Assembly: GCA_963778375.1 (NCBI GenBank)
Contig: CAVZTX010000014.1
Location: forward strand, 1-64,000
DNA from: CAVZTX01 sp963778375
GTDB lineage: Bacteria; Chloroflexota; Ktedonobacteria; Ktedonobacterales; Ktedonobacteraceae
Reading direction: 5' to 3'
DNA: 64,000 nucleotides
Shown: piece by piece, positions 36,673 through 46,123 of the stretch
Layout: the number at the start of each line of letters is the position of its first letter
How positions within the stretch are numbered: position 1 is the first letter of the stretch
Notes under the pieces: model-generated
Seen by the model: only the letters and a program-made list of their open reading frames with translations
The model's database searches: none
What the model was told of the DNA's origin: nothing
Translations under genes and position numbers: made by a program

Positions 36673-38475
36673 TTATTTGATTGTTTCCCGTAACTCTCTT
36701 CTCAATACTTTGCCAACGAGTGTTTTCGGTAAACTCTCACGGAACTCCAGTTTTTTCGGTACTTTGTACGGGGTCAATTCTTTCTTACAAAAAGCCAGGA
36801 TATCCTGGCGAGTCTCCTCGGATGCAGCAAATCCAGACTTCAGCACAACAATAGCAGCCACCGTTTCACCGCGATATGCGTCGGGGATGCCCACTACCGC
36901 TGCCTCCTGGATGGCGGGATGCTGGAACAATACCTCTTCGACTTCACGAGGGTAGACGTTAAAACCGCTGGCGATAATCAAGTCTTTGGCACGATCTACG
37001 ACATAAAAGTAGCCTTCCGAATCCATTTTTCCGATGTCGCCGGTGCACATCCAGCCATTCAAAAAGATGGCTTTTGTCTCATCTTCACGATGCCAGTAGC
37101 CCTGCATGATATTAGGGCCTTTCACGATGATCTCACCTACCTCGCCAACCGGCACAGGTTGGCCTGTCTGAGAGTCCAGGATGGCTGCGTCGACATTTGG
37201 AAGTGGGATACCGACGCTGCCTTCACGAATATCGCCATTCAAAGGATTGCAGTGGGTTACTGGCGCAGCTTCACTTAAGCCATAGCCCTCAACCAGCTTG
37301 CCGCGCGTCATGGCCTCCCAATCCTGGCGAACCTTTGCAGGTAAGGCAGAAGCACCGCTGATACAGTATTTGATGGAACTTAACCGGTCAGTGTGCTGGC
37401 TAACCTCGCGCATAATCGCGAGATACATTGTTGGGATGCCGGGAAGCTGCGTCGGACGATAGCGACGGATGGCTTTGACTACTTCTTTAGCCTTAAATTG
37501 CGGCAGCAGTACCATTGTGGCCGCCGCGTTGATGGAGAGGTTCATACCAACGGTCAAGCCGTAGGAATGGAAGAAGGGAGCGACGCATAAGGTTATCTCC
37601 TGAGCACCATGGGCTTGGGGGTTCCAGTTACGGGTCTGCATAGCGTTCGCAAGCAGATTTCGGTGCGTCAACATCGCTCCTTTTGACAGCCCTGTGGTGC
37701 CCCCAGTATACTGCAAGACGGCCAGATCATTACCAGTCGCATGTACAGGCAGATTGAAGACCTCTATTCCTCCCTTTGTATGCGACTGTAATAAAGCGCT
37801 CATGGAATGGAGCATAGGGTCTTCGTGCAATTCCTTTTCCGTCAGACGTGGTTCTGGATGTTTGGCACGGTGGGCGGCCACAAGGGCCCCCACCCTACTC
37901 CGCTCCACTCCCGCCCCTACGTAGTAAAGGGTGCGCAGTAGAGGTGGTAGAAAATCGGCGGGGCTAGTGATGATGATATGCTCAAGTGCGGTATTCGAGC
38001 GTACCGCTCGCACGACCGGGTAGAACATATCGAGCATGACGATGACAAGCGCACCCGAGTCCGCAAGTTGGTGCTGCATCTCACGCTCAGTATAAAGGGG
38101 ATTTGTTGGTACGATGACAGCTCCAGTCCTGAGCGCGCCATAGAAAGCAATTGGGTATTGCGGAACGTTCGGCAGGGCAATCGCGACTCGATCGCCTTTT
38201 TTAACACCCAGGCGCTGCAATCCACTAGCAAAGCGATTCGCTAAGGAGTTAAACTGAGCATAGCTGAGTCTTGTTCCATAATAGATGAATGCTGTATGGT
38301 CAGGGTACTTGCTGACAGTGCGGTCAAGCAACCAGGTCAAAGGTTGATCTGGAATGGTGAGTTCGGCTGGAATGCCCTCTTCATAATGACGTATCCAGGG
38401 GCGAGAAGACAGAATGGAATCATCTGGGGCGCTTTGTCCGATTTGAGAACTGTTGAGTATTGATGGGTCAGACAT
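36673..38475 (-). CDS. Long-chain fatty-acid–CoA ligase
   Basis: The 600-residue ANL-family protein has the AMP-binding motif LQYTGGTTGLSKGAMLTHRN, the VEGYGLSEAAPVTHCNPLNG region, the adenylate-binding MCTGDIGKMDSEGYFYVVDR, and AKDLIIASGFNVYPREVEEV with the C-terminal KTLVGKVLRREL catalytic Lys. It activates fatty acids with ATP and CoA. It is the first gene of the fad operon, divergent from the XRE/MmyB regulator. A GTAGGGGC-type repeat is embedded in frame at 37,872–37,920, encoding VGAGVERSRVGALVAAHRA, a likely surface insertion. Confidence 0.9.
   Translation of the reverse strand: MSDPSILNSSQIGQSAPDDSILSSRPWIRHYEEGIPAELTIPDQPLTWLLDRTVSKYPDHTAFIYYGTRLSYAQFNSLANRFASGLQRLGVKKGDRVAIALPNVPQYPIAFYGALRTGAVIVPTNPLYTEREMQHQLADSGALVIVMLDMFYPVVRAVRSNTALEHIIITSPADFLPPLLRTLYYVGAGVERSRVGALVAAHRAKHPEPRLTEKELHEDPMLHSMSALLQSHTKGGIEVFNLPVHATGNDLAVLQYTGGTTGLSKGAMLTHRNLLANAMQTRNWNPQAHGAQEITLCVAPFFHSYGLTVGMNLSINAAATMVLLPQFKAKEVVKAIRRYRPTQLPGIPTMYLAIMREVSQHTDRLSSIKYCISGASALPAKVRQDWEAMTRGKLVEGYGLSEAAPVTHCNPLNGDIREGSVGIPLPNVDAAILDSQTGQPVPVGEVGEIIVKGPNIMQGYWHREDETKAIFLNGWMCTGDIGKMDSEGYFYVVDRAKDLIIASGFNVYPREVEEVLFQHPAIQEAAVVGIPDAYRGETVAAIVVLKSGFAASEETRQDILAFCKKELTPYKVPKKLEFRESLPKTLVGKVLRRELRETIK
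37872..37920 (-). repeat. GTAGGGGC-type repeat inside the acyl-CoA ligase gene
   Basis: On the minus strand the stretch begins GTAGGGGCGGGAGTGGAGC and ends with GGGGGCCCTTGTGGCCGCCC, matching the style of the intergenic GCCCCTAC repeats. It keeps the reading frame, adding about 16 residues. Confidence 0.55.
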
Positions 38476-38558
38476 TTCGCAATAGCTCCTCTCGAGCTAC
38501 AACACAAACTCTCCGTAGTGTAATTATAAAGTGCTATTTCTGATATTGTAACGTTGCC

Positions 38559-38599
38559 AGCTAACAATTTTTGAGGCATAATGAGCGTGTAGCTAACAA
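38559..38599. promoter_or_regulatory. Possible operator: paired AGCTAACAA half-sites
   Basis: AGCTAACAA occurs at 38,559–38,567 and again at 38,591–38,599, a spacing of 32 bp or about three helical turns. The sites lie between the divergent acyl-CoA ligase and XRE/MmyB regulator genes. The regulator could bind here to control itself and the fad operon; this is inference from position only. Confidence 0.35.
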
Positions 38600-38624
38600 A
38601 GAATTATTAAAGAGTGTGGTTCAA

Positions 38625-39431
38625 ATGGTTATAAGTAGCCCTTCCCAATTTGCACAACTTATTACGCGGTTCCGGCAGCGGCGAGGTATGTCACAGGGAC
38701 AGCTTGCGCAGGCTACGCAGCTCTCACGCACCTATATTTATCATTTAGAGGCGGGTATGCGCAGCAATCCATCACCACACGTTGCCGAGAGCATTGTACG
38801 CGCACTTGAGTTGCACGGCGAGGAGAGGCGCTCCTTTTATACTGCCTACACGGCTTTGACGGGGCAGTATATCGATACTGAGCAGCCCGAAAGTACGCTG
38901 CTTGATATGGGCGAGTTGGCTAAACTGCTCGTCTATAACACGTCGTATCCTGCGCACTCACTTGATAGGCTCTGGTTCCTGCACTCCTGGAATGAAGCAG
39001 CAATTCGGCTGTTCGAGGTCCAGCAAGAGATCGAAGAGGTAGCAGACGGTGAGAAGCGACACCTGTTGGAGCTAGTCTTCGATGCGCGTCGACGTCGCCA
39101 TTTCCCAGGCTGGGAAAATCTGGCACGGCGGTTGGTGAGTGATTTCCAGTACAATACACGCACGGTTACCCACCTTCCTGAATATAGGGCCTTATGGAAA
39201 CGTTTACGCGAATTGCCTGAGTTCCGGCGGATTGCTGCCGCCACTTATCCAGAAGGTCGTCCCGAACCTTCTTTTGTCTTTCATGTACAGCACAGTGAGC
39301 TTGGCCGCTTAGCTCTGCGCACTGCGACAACGGTGTTTACCGGCATCAATAGCTATTCGATGGTAAGTTATGTTCCGGGGGATCAGCAGACGCTGGAGAT
39401 TTATCGGAAATATAAGTGGCAACCGAGATAG
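38625..39431 (+). CDS. XRE-type regulator with MmyB-like ligand domain
   Basis: ATG 38,625 (MVISSPSQFAQLITRF) is a reasonable start; TTG 38,571 and GTG 38,616 are alternatives. The helix-turn-helix is FRQRRGMSQGQLAQATQLSR...TYIYHLEAG. The C-terminal half has the MmyB-like WNEAAIRLFEV, NLARRLVSDFQYNTRTVTHL and ATTVFTGINSYSMVSYVPGD. MmyB-type domains are thought to bind fatty acids, which suits its place divergent from a beta-oxidation operon. It is therefore a good candidate for the local fatty-acid-responsive regulator, but this is inferred. Confidence 0.88.
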   Translation: MVISSPSQFAQLITRFRQRRGMSQGQLAQATQLSRTYIYHLEAGMRSNPSPHVAESIVRALELHGEERRSFYTAYTALTGQYIDTEQPESTLLDMGELAKLLVYNTSYPAHSLDRLWFLHSWNEAAIRLFEVQQEIEEVADGEKRHLLELVFDARRRRHFPGWENLARRLVSDFQYNTRTVTHLPEYRALWKRLRELPEFRRIAAATYPEGRPEPSFVFHVQHSELGRLALRTATTVFTGINSYSMVSYVPGDQQTLEIYRKYKWQPR

Positions 39432-39441
39432 AGAGTAGTCA

Positions 39442-42400
39442 TCATAGGGAAGACTCCTCTTCATCTTCGCCAATCTCTTCTTCTCGTGGTGCACTACCCA
39501 GGATGCGTTGTCTATCTGCCATATTCGTAATCCCGTACAAGTCAAGCACGCGTTCATCAATCTGTACATCTATCTGCTTGATTTCATCAAGCAGTGTCAT
39601 GATATGCGTCTTTTTGAGCGACACAGTATCAAAAAACGCCTTGAGCGCCGTAGGATCTTCAGGAATGAGTGCTATACTTTTCAATTCATCCCACGTTTTG
39701 CCCTGCCAGCGTGGACTTCGGAGATAGCCGTACAGATACTTTCTTACATGATCGTCTGGTACTTCAAACCAGAGTTTGTTGTGACGCAATACAACAATGG
39801 TTGGAAATTTGTCAGGAATGTATATATTGCTACTTACGGATGCCTGAAGATCACAACGGTCAGGGATGCTAAATAGACCTATCGCCCTGGCATCGAAGAG
39901 GGTTATAGTAGGGAAGTTGGAATTTGCTCCTTGCAGATCGCTCAAAATCCTATCGTGGGGAACTTCAATCAAGATTATACCGTTGCGCTGCTGTCTGATA
40001 ATATAACCTTGCATCCGTAACCTGTCTATTTCTGCATATTTCGCCAAAATCTGATCCACCAGTGCAACAATGGTCGCTTGTGTGTCTGGATCAGCGGGAT
40101 AAATTGGCAATTGGCGAAAATAATCTGGATTAATATTTACATTATCAAACTGACGTGCAAACCAGTAATTCAGCAAAGACGAATTGAAGAGGGCTAGAAT
40201 ATACTTGAGATCAAAGGTCGTGCCCTTTGCAATTACATCGCTGAAATTATGGCGATTATAAAATTTTTGGTCATCAAAAGTCGCAACCAAACGTCGCCTT
40301 AAAGCACGGTTTCGCATATATTGTACGATTAGTTTAGGTGACTCGAAGTATTTTGAATCACGTGGACGGCAAAGCCAATTACCATATTTCAAATATGGTT
40401 GCTTGTTACCCCAACGTAGTTCATATCGTCCAACAAATGCGCTACTGTCTAGTAAAGGCTTCCAGTCCGTTTCAGAAGGTGGAACGCTTCGGCGAGGCAG
40501 AATATAGAGGCCAACTTGCTTCTCATCTCTCGTTTCGTAGACAATTATCCCTTGGGTACTTTCTGTCACATCATCAAGCCGCAGTAACTTTGTAGCAGAA
40601 TTACCATTGACACGAACTTGACAAGCATTTTCGATTTGTTGTAACAGCGGGTTATACCGAATATTCATCTTATATTGTGGATCATCCATCCAACGAGACT
40701 GCTGATGTGTTAAAGTTTCAATCCAATTTCTCTCCGTAAGCTTATCTAGTGTATCACGTAATCCCAATAGATTAATCTGAACTTGTTGGGTTCTGCGCTT
40801 CTTCTCATCGATCTCTGCGGCAAGGAAGAGTAGTACGCAGTCCACATTTACATCAGACCAGATACCTTGGGGTAAGTCCACTACTTGCTCAACACGCCCT
40901 AAAGTAAGTAGCTTTTTGCGCAACGCAGCAGTATTTTTGCCCATTAGATAAGTGTTAGGAGTAATGAACCCGAGCTTTCCATTATTTGCCAGTAACTCGA
41001 TACCTAGCTTCAAGAAAAAAGTGTAGGTATCAGGCTGCCCATAGAAGACATCGGCCCAATCGGAGCGCAATATATCTTTATAGGCTTCGCTAAGGGTAGC
41101 TCCATAGGGTGGATTGGCAACTACAAAGGCAAATCCATGAGCATAGGGAGTGTTGGGCGCACGGCTCTTGATTTGCTCAACAGCATCGTTCTCTTCGGCT
41201 AATAAGGTATTGAAATGTGTATAGTAGTATCTCCCGGTGGGACGTGTGAGCGCATCCACATTATAGATATGAAAACGTTGGATCGTGGGGCGTTTGCCAA
41301 CATCGTGAGCCTGCTTGACCAGGTCCATTACCTGAATGAGGAGATTTACTTCGGCGAGATAACAAGCAAAGGGGTTAAGATCAAAACCAAATAGGTTTTG
41401 TTGTAACCGTTCCAGCACTGCTACCGGATCATCTACTCGTTCACTGCTCCCCTTATAGGCTGAGACAAAACGCTTGGCGGCTGTAACCAGGAATGAGCCG
41501 CTGCCACAGGCAGGATCGATCAGACGTTTGTTGGAGCCGATCATTGCCGTACCGCTGTAGCCAATAGTATCCAGGATATAGTTTACAATCGCTGGAGGTG
41601 TATAATATTGCCCTTTCTCGCGTTTCTCCTTACGATTGACATAAGTATTGTAAATCGTGCCAATGATGTCCGAGTCAACCCCGGCAAAATCGAAACGGCT
41701 CAAGCGATGGAGCGCCATCACAAAATGCTGTCTATCCGGGCGATACCAATTGAAGAGTTCACGTCCTGTAAAAAAATGGGCATAGATATTTTGGGCATTC
41801 TTGTAAGCCATATCGAGGAGTGGATCATAAGGATTGCCCTGGGCAAAGACGAAATATCGTTCAATATCCTCCTGCCAATGCTGCAATCCACCATCAGAGA
41901 TGAAACGATTAGGAAAAATTCCTTTATCCTCACAGACGCGTATCAGGAGTAGCCGGATAAAGACGACATATGCAGCTTGTAAAGCAAACTCATCCCGACG
42001 CTGCTCCTCGTTCAAGCCACCCAGCATAGTTTCTTTCACGAGCGAAGCCCAAATATTGTAGTCATCATAGATACTTCGATCAGCTTGAAAATCATGACGT
42101 AAGGTTGCTTGTCGCTTGTGCCAATCGAATGTTTTCTCACTATAGGTTTCCAGAGCGTCACGTAATGGGGGCACATCATCAAGATTCGACATCGGCTGCG
42201 CAGCCTTTGGACGAGTAGCATATTTGCGTCGGCGGGCCTCATTGATCACAGTCAGTATAGCTGCAAGCACTTCCTTTGAGCTAAAAAAGGCGCTAACATG
42301 CTGCTCTAGCCGAATCAGGATTGCATTCATTGCTTCAATATCTTCTGTCTCCAGACCCCATATCTTCTGACAGCTATTGATAAGGATAGCCTGTACTTTG

Positions 42401-43227
42401 TCGCGTAGCTCTCTGAGTTTTTGAGTTGCAGGCTCAGGCATATTATCATCTAACCGGTAGGCCTTTTCCGAATACTCTGCATAGCGTGCCAAATGGCCTT
42501 CAAGTATGCGGCGTGCATCCCTTTGCAACTCCAGTACCAACAATTGCAATGTATCGACCAGGACAGCTTCATTCCCTCTTCCTGTACCTAAAGGTAATGC
42601 TTGTGCATGCCACTGCTCGAAGCTAGTACCAATCTCCTGTTCAAGCCGCTGAGTATTGGTGAACGACTCCTTATGACATAGATCGAATAGACCATGAAAC
42701 AGCTTCTCGGTAGACGGAGATAGCCTTGGTGGATTGTTGTTTCGCCACTCTAAGATAGCTGCAGGTATGTCCAGGTCAATAATTTGTCTAGGCTCATTGG
42801 GATCTTCAAAGCTCCAGACCGTAAATTGCCTGCCATTCGTTAAACAACCAAGGCGCAATGCAGCTGAACGAACATAACCCGCTAGCTGTGAAAGGTGGCT
42901 GGTAGGATTAGCCAGGTCAAAGGTAAGTGTCAGGGATGTGCTTTTATCCTCGACAACGAAGCAAGTGCCATATACAGAATCGGTGGGAGCAAAGTCAGGG
43001 CGACCGTTCTGACGCTGCTGGTTATAAACTCGCTCTGGAGGTGAAAAACCTAGTAAACCTAAAAGAGGCCCAACAATGGCTGTATCTACTATCGATGCCT
43101 CATCGCCACTTCGGTTATGATCGGGTTGACTCAAATAGGTAAGATAATCAACACGGCGAAAGGTCTTTTGAGCAACCATTTCAAAAAAAGCACTAAGAAA
43201 ATTTTCAAAGGATGCTTCATGACTCAT
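39442..43227 (-). CDS. Type IIG-like restriction-modification enzyme (nuclease–methylase–specificity in one chain)
   Basis: The start at 43,227 (MSHEASFENFLSAFFEMVAQ) is chosen over 43,311. The protein is about 1261 residues. Near residues 76–94 a PD-(D/E)xK nuclease pattern is seen (GRPDF...FVVEDKS). The N6-adenine methylase core has motif I DPACGSGSFLVTAAKRF at about 569 and motif IV NPPYGA at about 703, with Eco57I-type surroundings. The C-terminal 300 residues look like the TaqI-type recognition region (FNSSLLNYWFARQFDNVNIN, YFRQLPIYP). It should methylate and cut its target in one protein. It stands alone, with no partner genes, and reads in one frame. Confidence 0.88.
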   Translation of the reverse strand: MSHEASFENFLSAFFEMVAQKTFRRVDYLTYLSQPDHNRSGDEASIVDTAIVGPLLGLLGFSPPERVYNQQRQNGRPDFAPTDSVYGTCFVVEDKSTSLTLTFDLANPTSHLSQLAGYVRSAALRLGCLTNGRQFTVWSFEDPNEPRQIIDLDIPAAILEWRNNNPPRLSPSTEKLFHGLFDLCHKESFTNTQRLEQEIGTSFEQWHAQALPLGTGRGNEAVLVDTLQLLVLELQRDARRILEGHLARYAEYSEKAYRLDDNMPEPATQKLRELRDKVQAILINSCQKIWGLETEDIEAMNAILIRLEQHVSAFFSSKEVLAAILTVINEARRRKYATRPKAAQPMSNLDDVPPLRDALETYSEKTFDWHKRQATLRHDFQADRSIYDDYNIWASLVKETMLGGLNEEQRRDEFALQAAYVVFIRLLLIRVCEDKGIFPNRFISDGGLQHWQEDIERYFVFAQGNPYDPLLDMAYKNAQNIYAHFFTGRELFNWYRPDRQHFVMALHRLSRFDFAGVDSDIIGTIYNTYVNRKEKREKGQYYTPPAIVNYILDTIGYSGTAMIGSNKRLIDPACGSGSFLVTAAKRFVSAYKGSSERVDDPVAVLERLQQNLFGFDLNPFACYLAEVNLLIQVMDLVKQAHDVGKRPTIQRFHIYNVDALTRPTGRYYYTHFNTLLAEENDAVEQIKSRAPNTPYAHGFAFVVANPPYGATLSEAYKDILRSDWADVFYGQPDTYTFFLKLGIELLANNGKLGFITPNTYLMGKNTAALRKKLLTLGRVEQVVDLPQGIWSDVNVDCVLLFLAAEIDEKKRRTQQVQINLLGLRDTLDKLTERNWIETLTHQQSRWMDDPQYKMNIRYNPLLQQIENACQVRVNGNSATKLLRLDDVTESTQGIIVYETRDEKQVGLYILPRRSVPPSETDWKPLLDSSAFVGRYELRWGNKQPYLKYGNWLCRPRDSKYFESPKLIVQYMRNRALRRRLVATFDDQKFYNRHNFSDVIAKGTTFDLKYILALFNSSLLNYWFARQFDNVNINPDYFRQLPIYPADPDTQATIVALVDQILAKYAEIDRLRMQGYIIRQQRNGIILIEVPHDRILSDLQGANSNFPTITLFDARAIGLFSIPDRCDLQASVSSNIYIPDKFPTIVVLRHNKLWFEVPDDHVRKYLYGYLRSPRWQGKTWDELKSIALIPEDPTALKAFFDTVSLKKTHIMTLLDEIKQIDVQIDERVLDLYGITNMADRQRILGSAPREEEIGEDEEESSL

Positions 43228-43611
43228 ACTAAACGTAACTCCCGTCCTCGATCTCTGTCCAGCGCTTGCATAATAGCATATTATCAGCAGAACTCCACCA
43301 TTATAACGCATTCACATAGCTAAAGAACGGAGAATTTGATGGATTCTCTTGCAAGGCGTTGAGATGCAGCAGGGCAAAACGTCTATCATTAGGTAGAAAT
43401 GAAGGAGATGAACCGGGTGATGAATACTTTCACCAATGTCATGTCCCTATTCAGGTGATATACTTTAAATACAAGTCGTATATACCTGCGGTACCCTTCC
43501 AACCTTAGCCACAGTTAGCCGTATATTTTGAGGACATGCCTATTGATTTAACAAAATCAATCAGAAATACATCTGTGACTACATGAAACACACTTTGAAA
43601 GGCGGAAAGAG
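43228..43611. other. Intergenic region with likely divergent promoters
   Basis: The 384 bases separate the restriction enzyme gene from the FHA gene. A short hairpin TTGATTTAACAAAATCAA is at about 43,542–43,560, and GGCGGAAAGAG just before 43,612 is a ribosome binding site. No gene is seen. Confidence 0.45.
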
Positions 43612-45039
43612 ATGGATGCCAGATTTTACAACTCTGAAGAAATCGATATCGAGCGGCTGGCTAATGATCTAGAGAATGTCTACCGGGCACAAAATTACCA
43701 GGTGCAGCAGATCGGCGACAAAAATCAGATGCTCGTCCAGTTGAAAAAGGGTGGCGATTTTGAAGCCATTATCGGCATGCAGGCAGCGCTCTCCGTAACA
43801 CTTCAACGCGTTTCAGGCGGCACATTGGCAATGATCGGTCACCAGAAGTGGATCGACAAGGCTGCTGTGGGTGCGGTCGGAATGCTGGTGTTGTGGCCGC
43901 TGGCGGTTACGGCAGGTGTAGGCGCGATACGCCAGGCAAGCCTGGCCAACCAGGTACTGAACGTTGTGGATGGATTGGTACGTCAGCAGCGACCGGGCGT
44001 ACAGATGGGGCCAATTCCAGCACAGGTTATGCCCCAGATTCAACAGCAATGGTCACCACCAACATATTCGTCTCCGGTACCACAGTACGTGCCCTCATAT
44101 GTGCCAAGCGGTTCGAGTAACGTTCCTTCACAGGCTACTCCGGCACAGACCGGACTACGCTGTCCAAACTGCAACACGCCATATGAACCTGGGGATACCT
44201 ACTGCACCGGCTGCGGACGGCCCTTAGCACCACAAAAGTTGCTCTGCCCCAATTGCAAGGCCGAACTAAAACCGGGAGTAGCTTTCTGCCCTAATTGTGG
44301 CGCTTCAACATTCCAGCCGCTTACAGCAACCCAATCTGCGACACCAACTTCTACTCCTAAGCCGCCAGCACCAACATATACGACACCTCCTGCTCCTAAG
44401 CCACAACCGTCGGTGTATACACCGTCACAATCGGCATCACCCAAACCAGCAACTCCACCAGCACCGCAGCCGTATGTGCCACCCAAACCACAAGAGCCAC
44501 CAGTGATACCACAACCCTCGGTTACGCTGATTCCTGGTACGGCTAAGCCACAGCCGCCGACGCCATCGAAGCAGCCACCAGCGCCAACGTATGCTCCTGT
44601 CTATACACCATCACAGCAGTCACAACAGGCGACGCCAAAGCCGCAAACACCTGCGTCTCCACCAGCGCCCAAACCAATTGTGGCAAAGCCGACCAGTCAA
44701 CCGGCATTCGACTCTAACGCAACCTGGGGCAGTCTGACCTTCAGTGATGGCAATACGATACAGCTTTCCGGCGAGCGTGCTCTGGTAGGACGCTATGATC
44801 ATGATCTGGGCGGACTCAATCCGGAGGTGGACCTCAGCGCGATGCCGGGATCGGATACTGTCTCGCGTATCCACGCAACGATTGAGCACATCGGCAGCGG
44901 CTACATGGTGACTGATCTGAATAGCACAAACCTCACACGCCTGAACGGGAAGCGCCTGGAGCCAGATAAGGCCACGCCACTTAACGACGGCGATACCCTC
45001 CAATTTGGAAAGGTGACGGCTACGTTTAAGAAGGCGTGA
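43612..45039 (+). CDS. Zinc-ribbon and FHA domain protein with membrane-like segment
   Basis: The 475-residue protein starts with an unknown domain (about 1–75). A hydrophobic segment VGAVGMLVLWPLAVTAGVGA (about 85–105) follows. Two zinc ribbons read CPNCNTPYEPGDTYCTGCG and CPNCKAELKPGVAFCPNCG (about 184–240). A long Pro/Gln-rich linker then leads to a C-terminal FHA domain with VGRYDHDLGG, the phosphothreonine-binding SRIHATIEHIG and DLNSTNLTRLNGKRL. FHA domains bind phosphothreonine, so a role in Ser/Thr kinase signalling is likely, although no kinase gene lies next to it. It is a single gene followed by a terminator. Confidence 0.85.
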   Translation: MDARFYNSEEIDIERLANDLENVYRAQNYQVQQIGDKNQMLVQLKKGGDFEAIIGMQAALSVTLQRVSGGTLAMIGHQKWIDKAAVGAVGMLVLWPLAVTAGVGAIRQASLANQVLNVVDGLVRQQRPGVQMGPIPAQVMPQIQQQWSPPTYSSPVPQYVPSYVPSGSSNVPSQATPAQTGLRCPNCNTPYEPGDTYCTGCGRPLAPQKLLCPNCKAELKPGVAFCPNCGASTFQPLTATQSATPTSTPKPPAPTYTTPPAPKPQPSVYTPSQSASPKPATPPAPQPYVPPKPQEPPVIPQPSVTLIPGTAKPQPPTPSKQPPAPTYAPVYTPSQQSQQATPKPQTPASPPAPKPIVAKPTSQPAFDSNATWGSLTFSDGNTIQLSGERALVGRYDHDLGGLNPEVDLSAMPGSDTVSRIHATIEHIGSGYMVTDLNSTNLTRLNGKRLEPDKATPLNDGDTLQFGKVTATFKKA

Positions 45040-45060
45040 CAGAAACAGATAAACATTTGT

Positions 45061-45110
45061 GATCCTTCGCTAGGGCAGGCACAAGGCACTGCCCCTACAG
45101 GATGACAGTT
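45061..45110. repeat. GATCCTTCGC...GCCCCTACAGGATGACA repeat, first copy
   Basis: The stretch from GATCCTTCGC to AGGATGACAGTT is repeated at 45,417–45,467 with few changes. Its core CAAGGCACTGCCCCTAC pairs with GGGCAGG upstream to make a hairpin. A partial copy is at 45,187–45,213. Confidence 0.75.
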
Positions 45111-45123
45111 GAGGGGCAACCTT

Positions 45124-45166
45124 AATAACCAGGAAGTGGTACTTACCCGCTATCCTGGTTATTTTG
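45124..45166 (+). terminator. Rho-independent terminator after the FHA gene
   Basis: AATAACCAGGA (45,124) pairs with TCCTGGTTATT (45,153), followed by TTT. The stem is 11 bp with an 18-base loop. Confidence 0.8.
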
Positions 45167-45416
45167 TTCATCACACAATTCCCTCGAGATCCTTCGCTGC
45201 ACCCAGGATGACAATTTGTCGATGGGATGGCAGGGTTAAGCATGTAAAAAACAGGTAGTCAGAACAGGTAATTCTACAGGGGGATCTCAGCCTAAATCCA
45301 CGTAGACTATAAGCATAACTTCTTATGAGAAGAAAAAAGACAAGCAATGATGAGCAATGGATTGAACGATCCACGATTGTCATTCTGAGCGCGGGATTGC
45401 GTTTGACCCGGAGGGA

Positions 45417-45467
45417 GATCCTTTGCCAGGGCAGGCACAAGGCACTGCCCCTACAGGATGACAATTA
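45417..45467. repeat. GATCCTTTGC...GCCCCTACAGGATGACA repeat, second copy
   Basis: This copy shares the 26-base core with 45,073–45,098 exactly, and the flanking GATCCTT and AGGATGACA words. It is preceded by GTCATTCTGAGCGCGGGATT, another common repeat word. It lies in the 485-base gap before the peroxiredoxin gene, which otherwise holds no gene. Confidence 0.75.
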
Positions 45468-45524
45468 GGACTCAGAGTGACAATTAACACTCAGAGTCGC
45501 AATTAAACTGTAGGAGGATACGCG

Positions 45525-46028
45525 ATGATCAAGCATGACGACAAGGCACAAGAAGTGCAAAGCAGGGTGAAGGTAGGTGATGTGGCCCCGGACTTTACGC
45601 TCCCTAACCAGTTAGGCAAGCAAATACGTCTAAGCAGCTTTCAGGGTGAGAAAAATATAGTGCTGTACTTCTATGGGAAGGATAATTCTGCTCCTTGTAC
45701 TGCCGAAGCATGGGCCTTTCGGGATAGCTTCCAGGCCTTCAGAGAGGGTGAAGCTCAAATTATCGGGATTAGTTCCGATTCGGTAGAGTCGCACCAGCAG
45801 TTCGCCGTGAAGCAACGGCTGCCTTTCATCTTGTTGAGTGATAAGGAGAGTACAGTGAGGAGGCTTTACGGAGTTCCTTCAGCTCTTGGGATTCTGCCCG
45901 GGCGTGTCACCTATGTTATCGACAAACAGGGTATTGTGCGTCACATCTTTTCTTCATTTTTCGCTCCCAAGAAGCATGCGCCTGAGGCACTCAATGCGTT
46001 GCAAGCGTTAGGTGAGGAAGGTAAGTAG
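45525..46028 (+). CDS. Peroxiredoxin (AhpC/TSA, BCP-like)
   Basis: The 167-residue thioredoxin-fold protein has APDFTLPNQLGKQIRLSSFQ, the peroxidatic Cys in NSAPCTAEAWAFRDSFQAF, and GISSDSVESHQQFAVKQRLP. Where many BCP proteins have a resolving Cys five residues after the first (CTAEACxFRD), this one has Trp, so it is probably a 1-Cys type or uses an outside thiol. It reduces peroxides in the cytoplasm. TAGGAGGAT precedes the start. Confidence 0.9.
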   Translation: MIKHDDKAQEVQSRVKVGDVAPDFTLPNQLGKQIRLSSFQGEKNIVLYFYGKDNSAPCTAEAWAFRDSFQAFREGEAQIIGISSDSVESHQQFAVKQRLPFILLSDKESTVRRLYGVPSALGILPGRVTYVIDKQGIVRHIFSSFFAPKKHAPEALNALQALGEEGK

Positions 46029-46123
46029 CAAAACAGGATGATTTTCTGTCAACTTTCATTGTCTCTCGTAGTTTCGTACATACGCATTCTAGAAAGCATG
46101 CAAAACAGAAAGGAGTTTCTACC

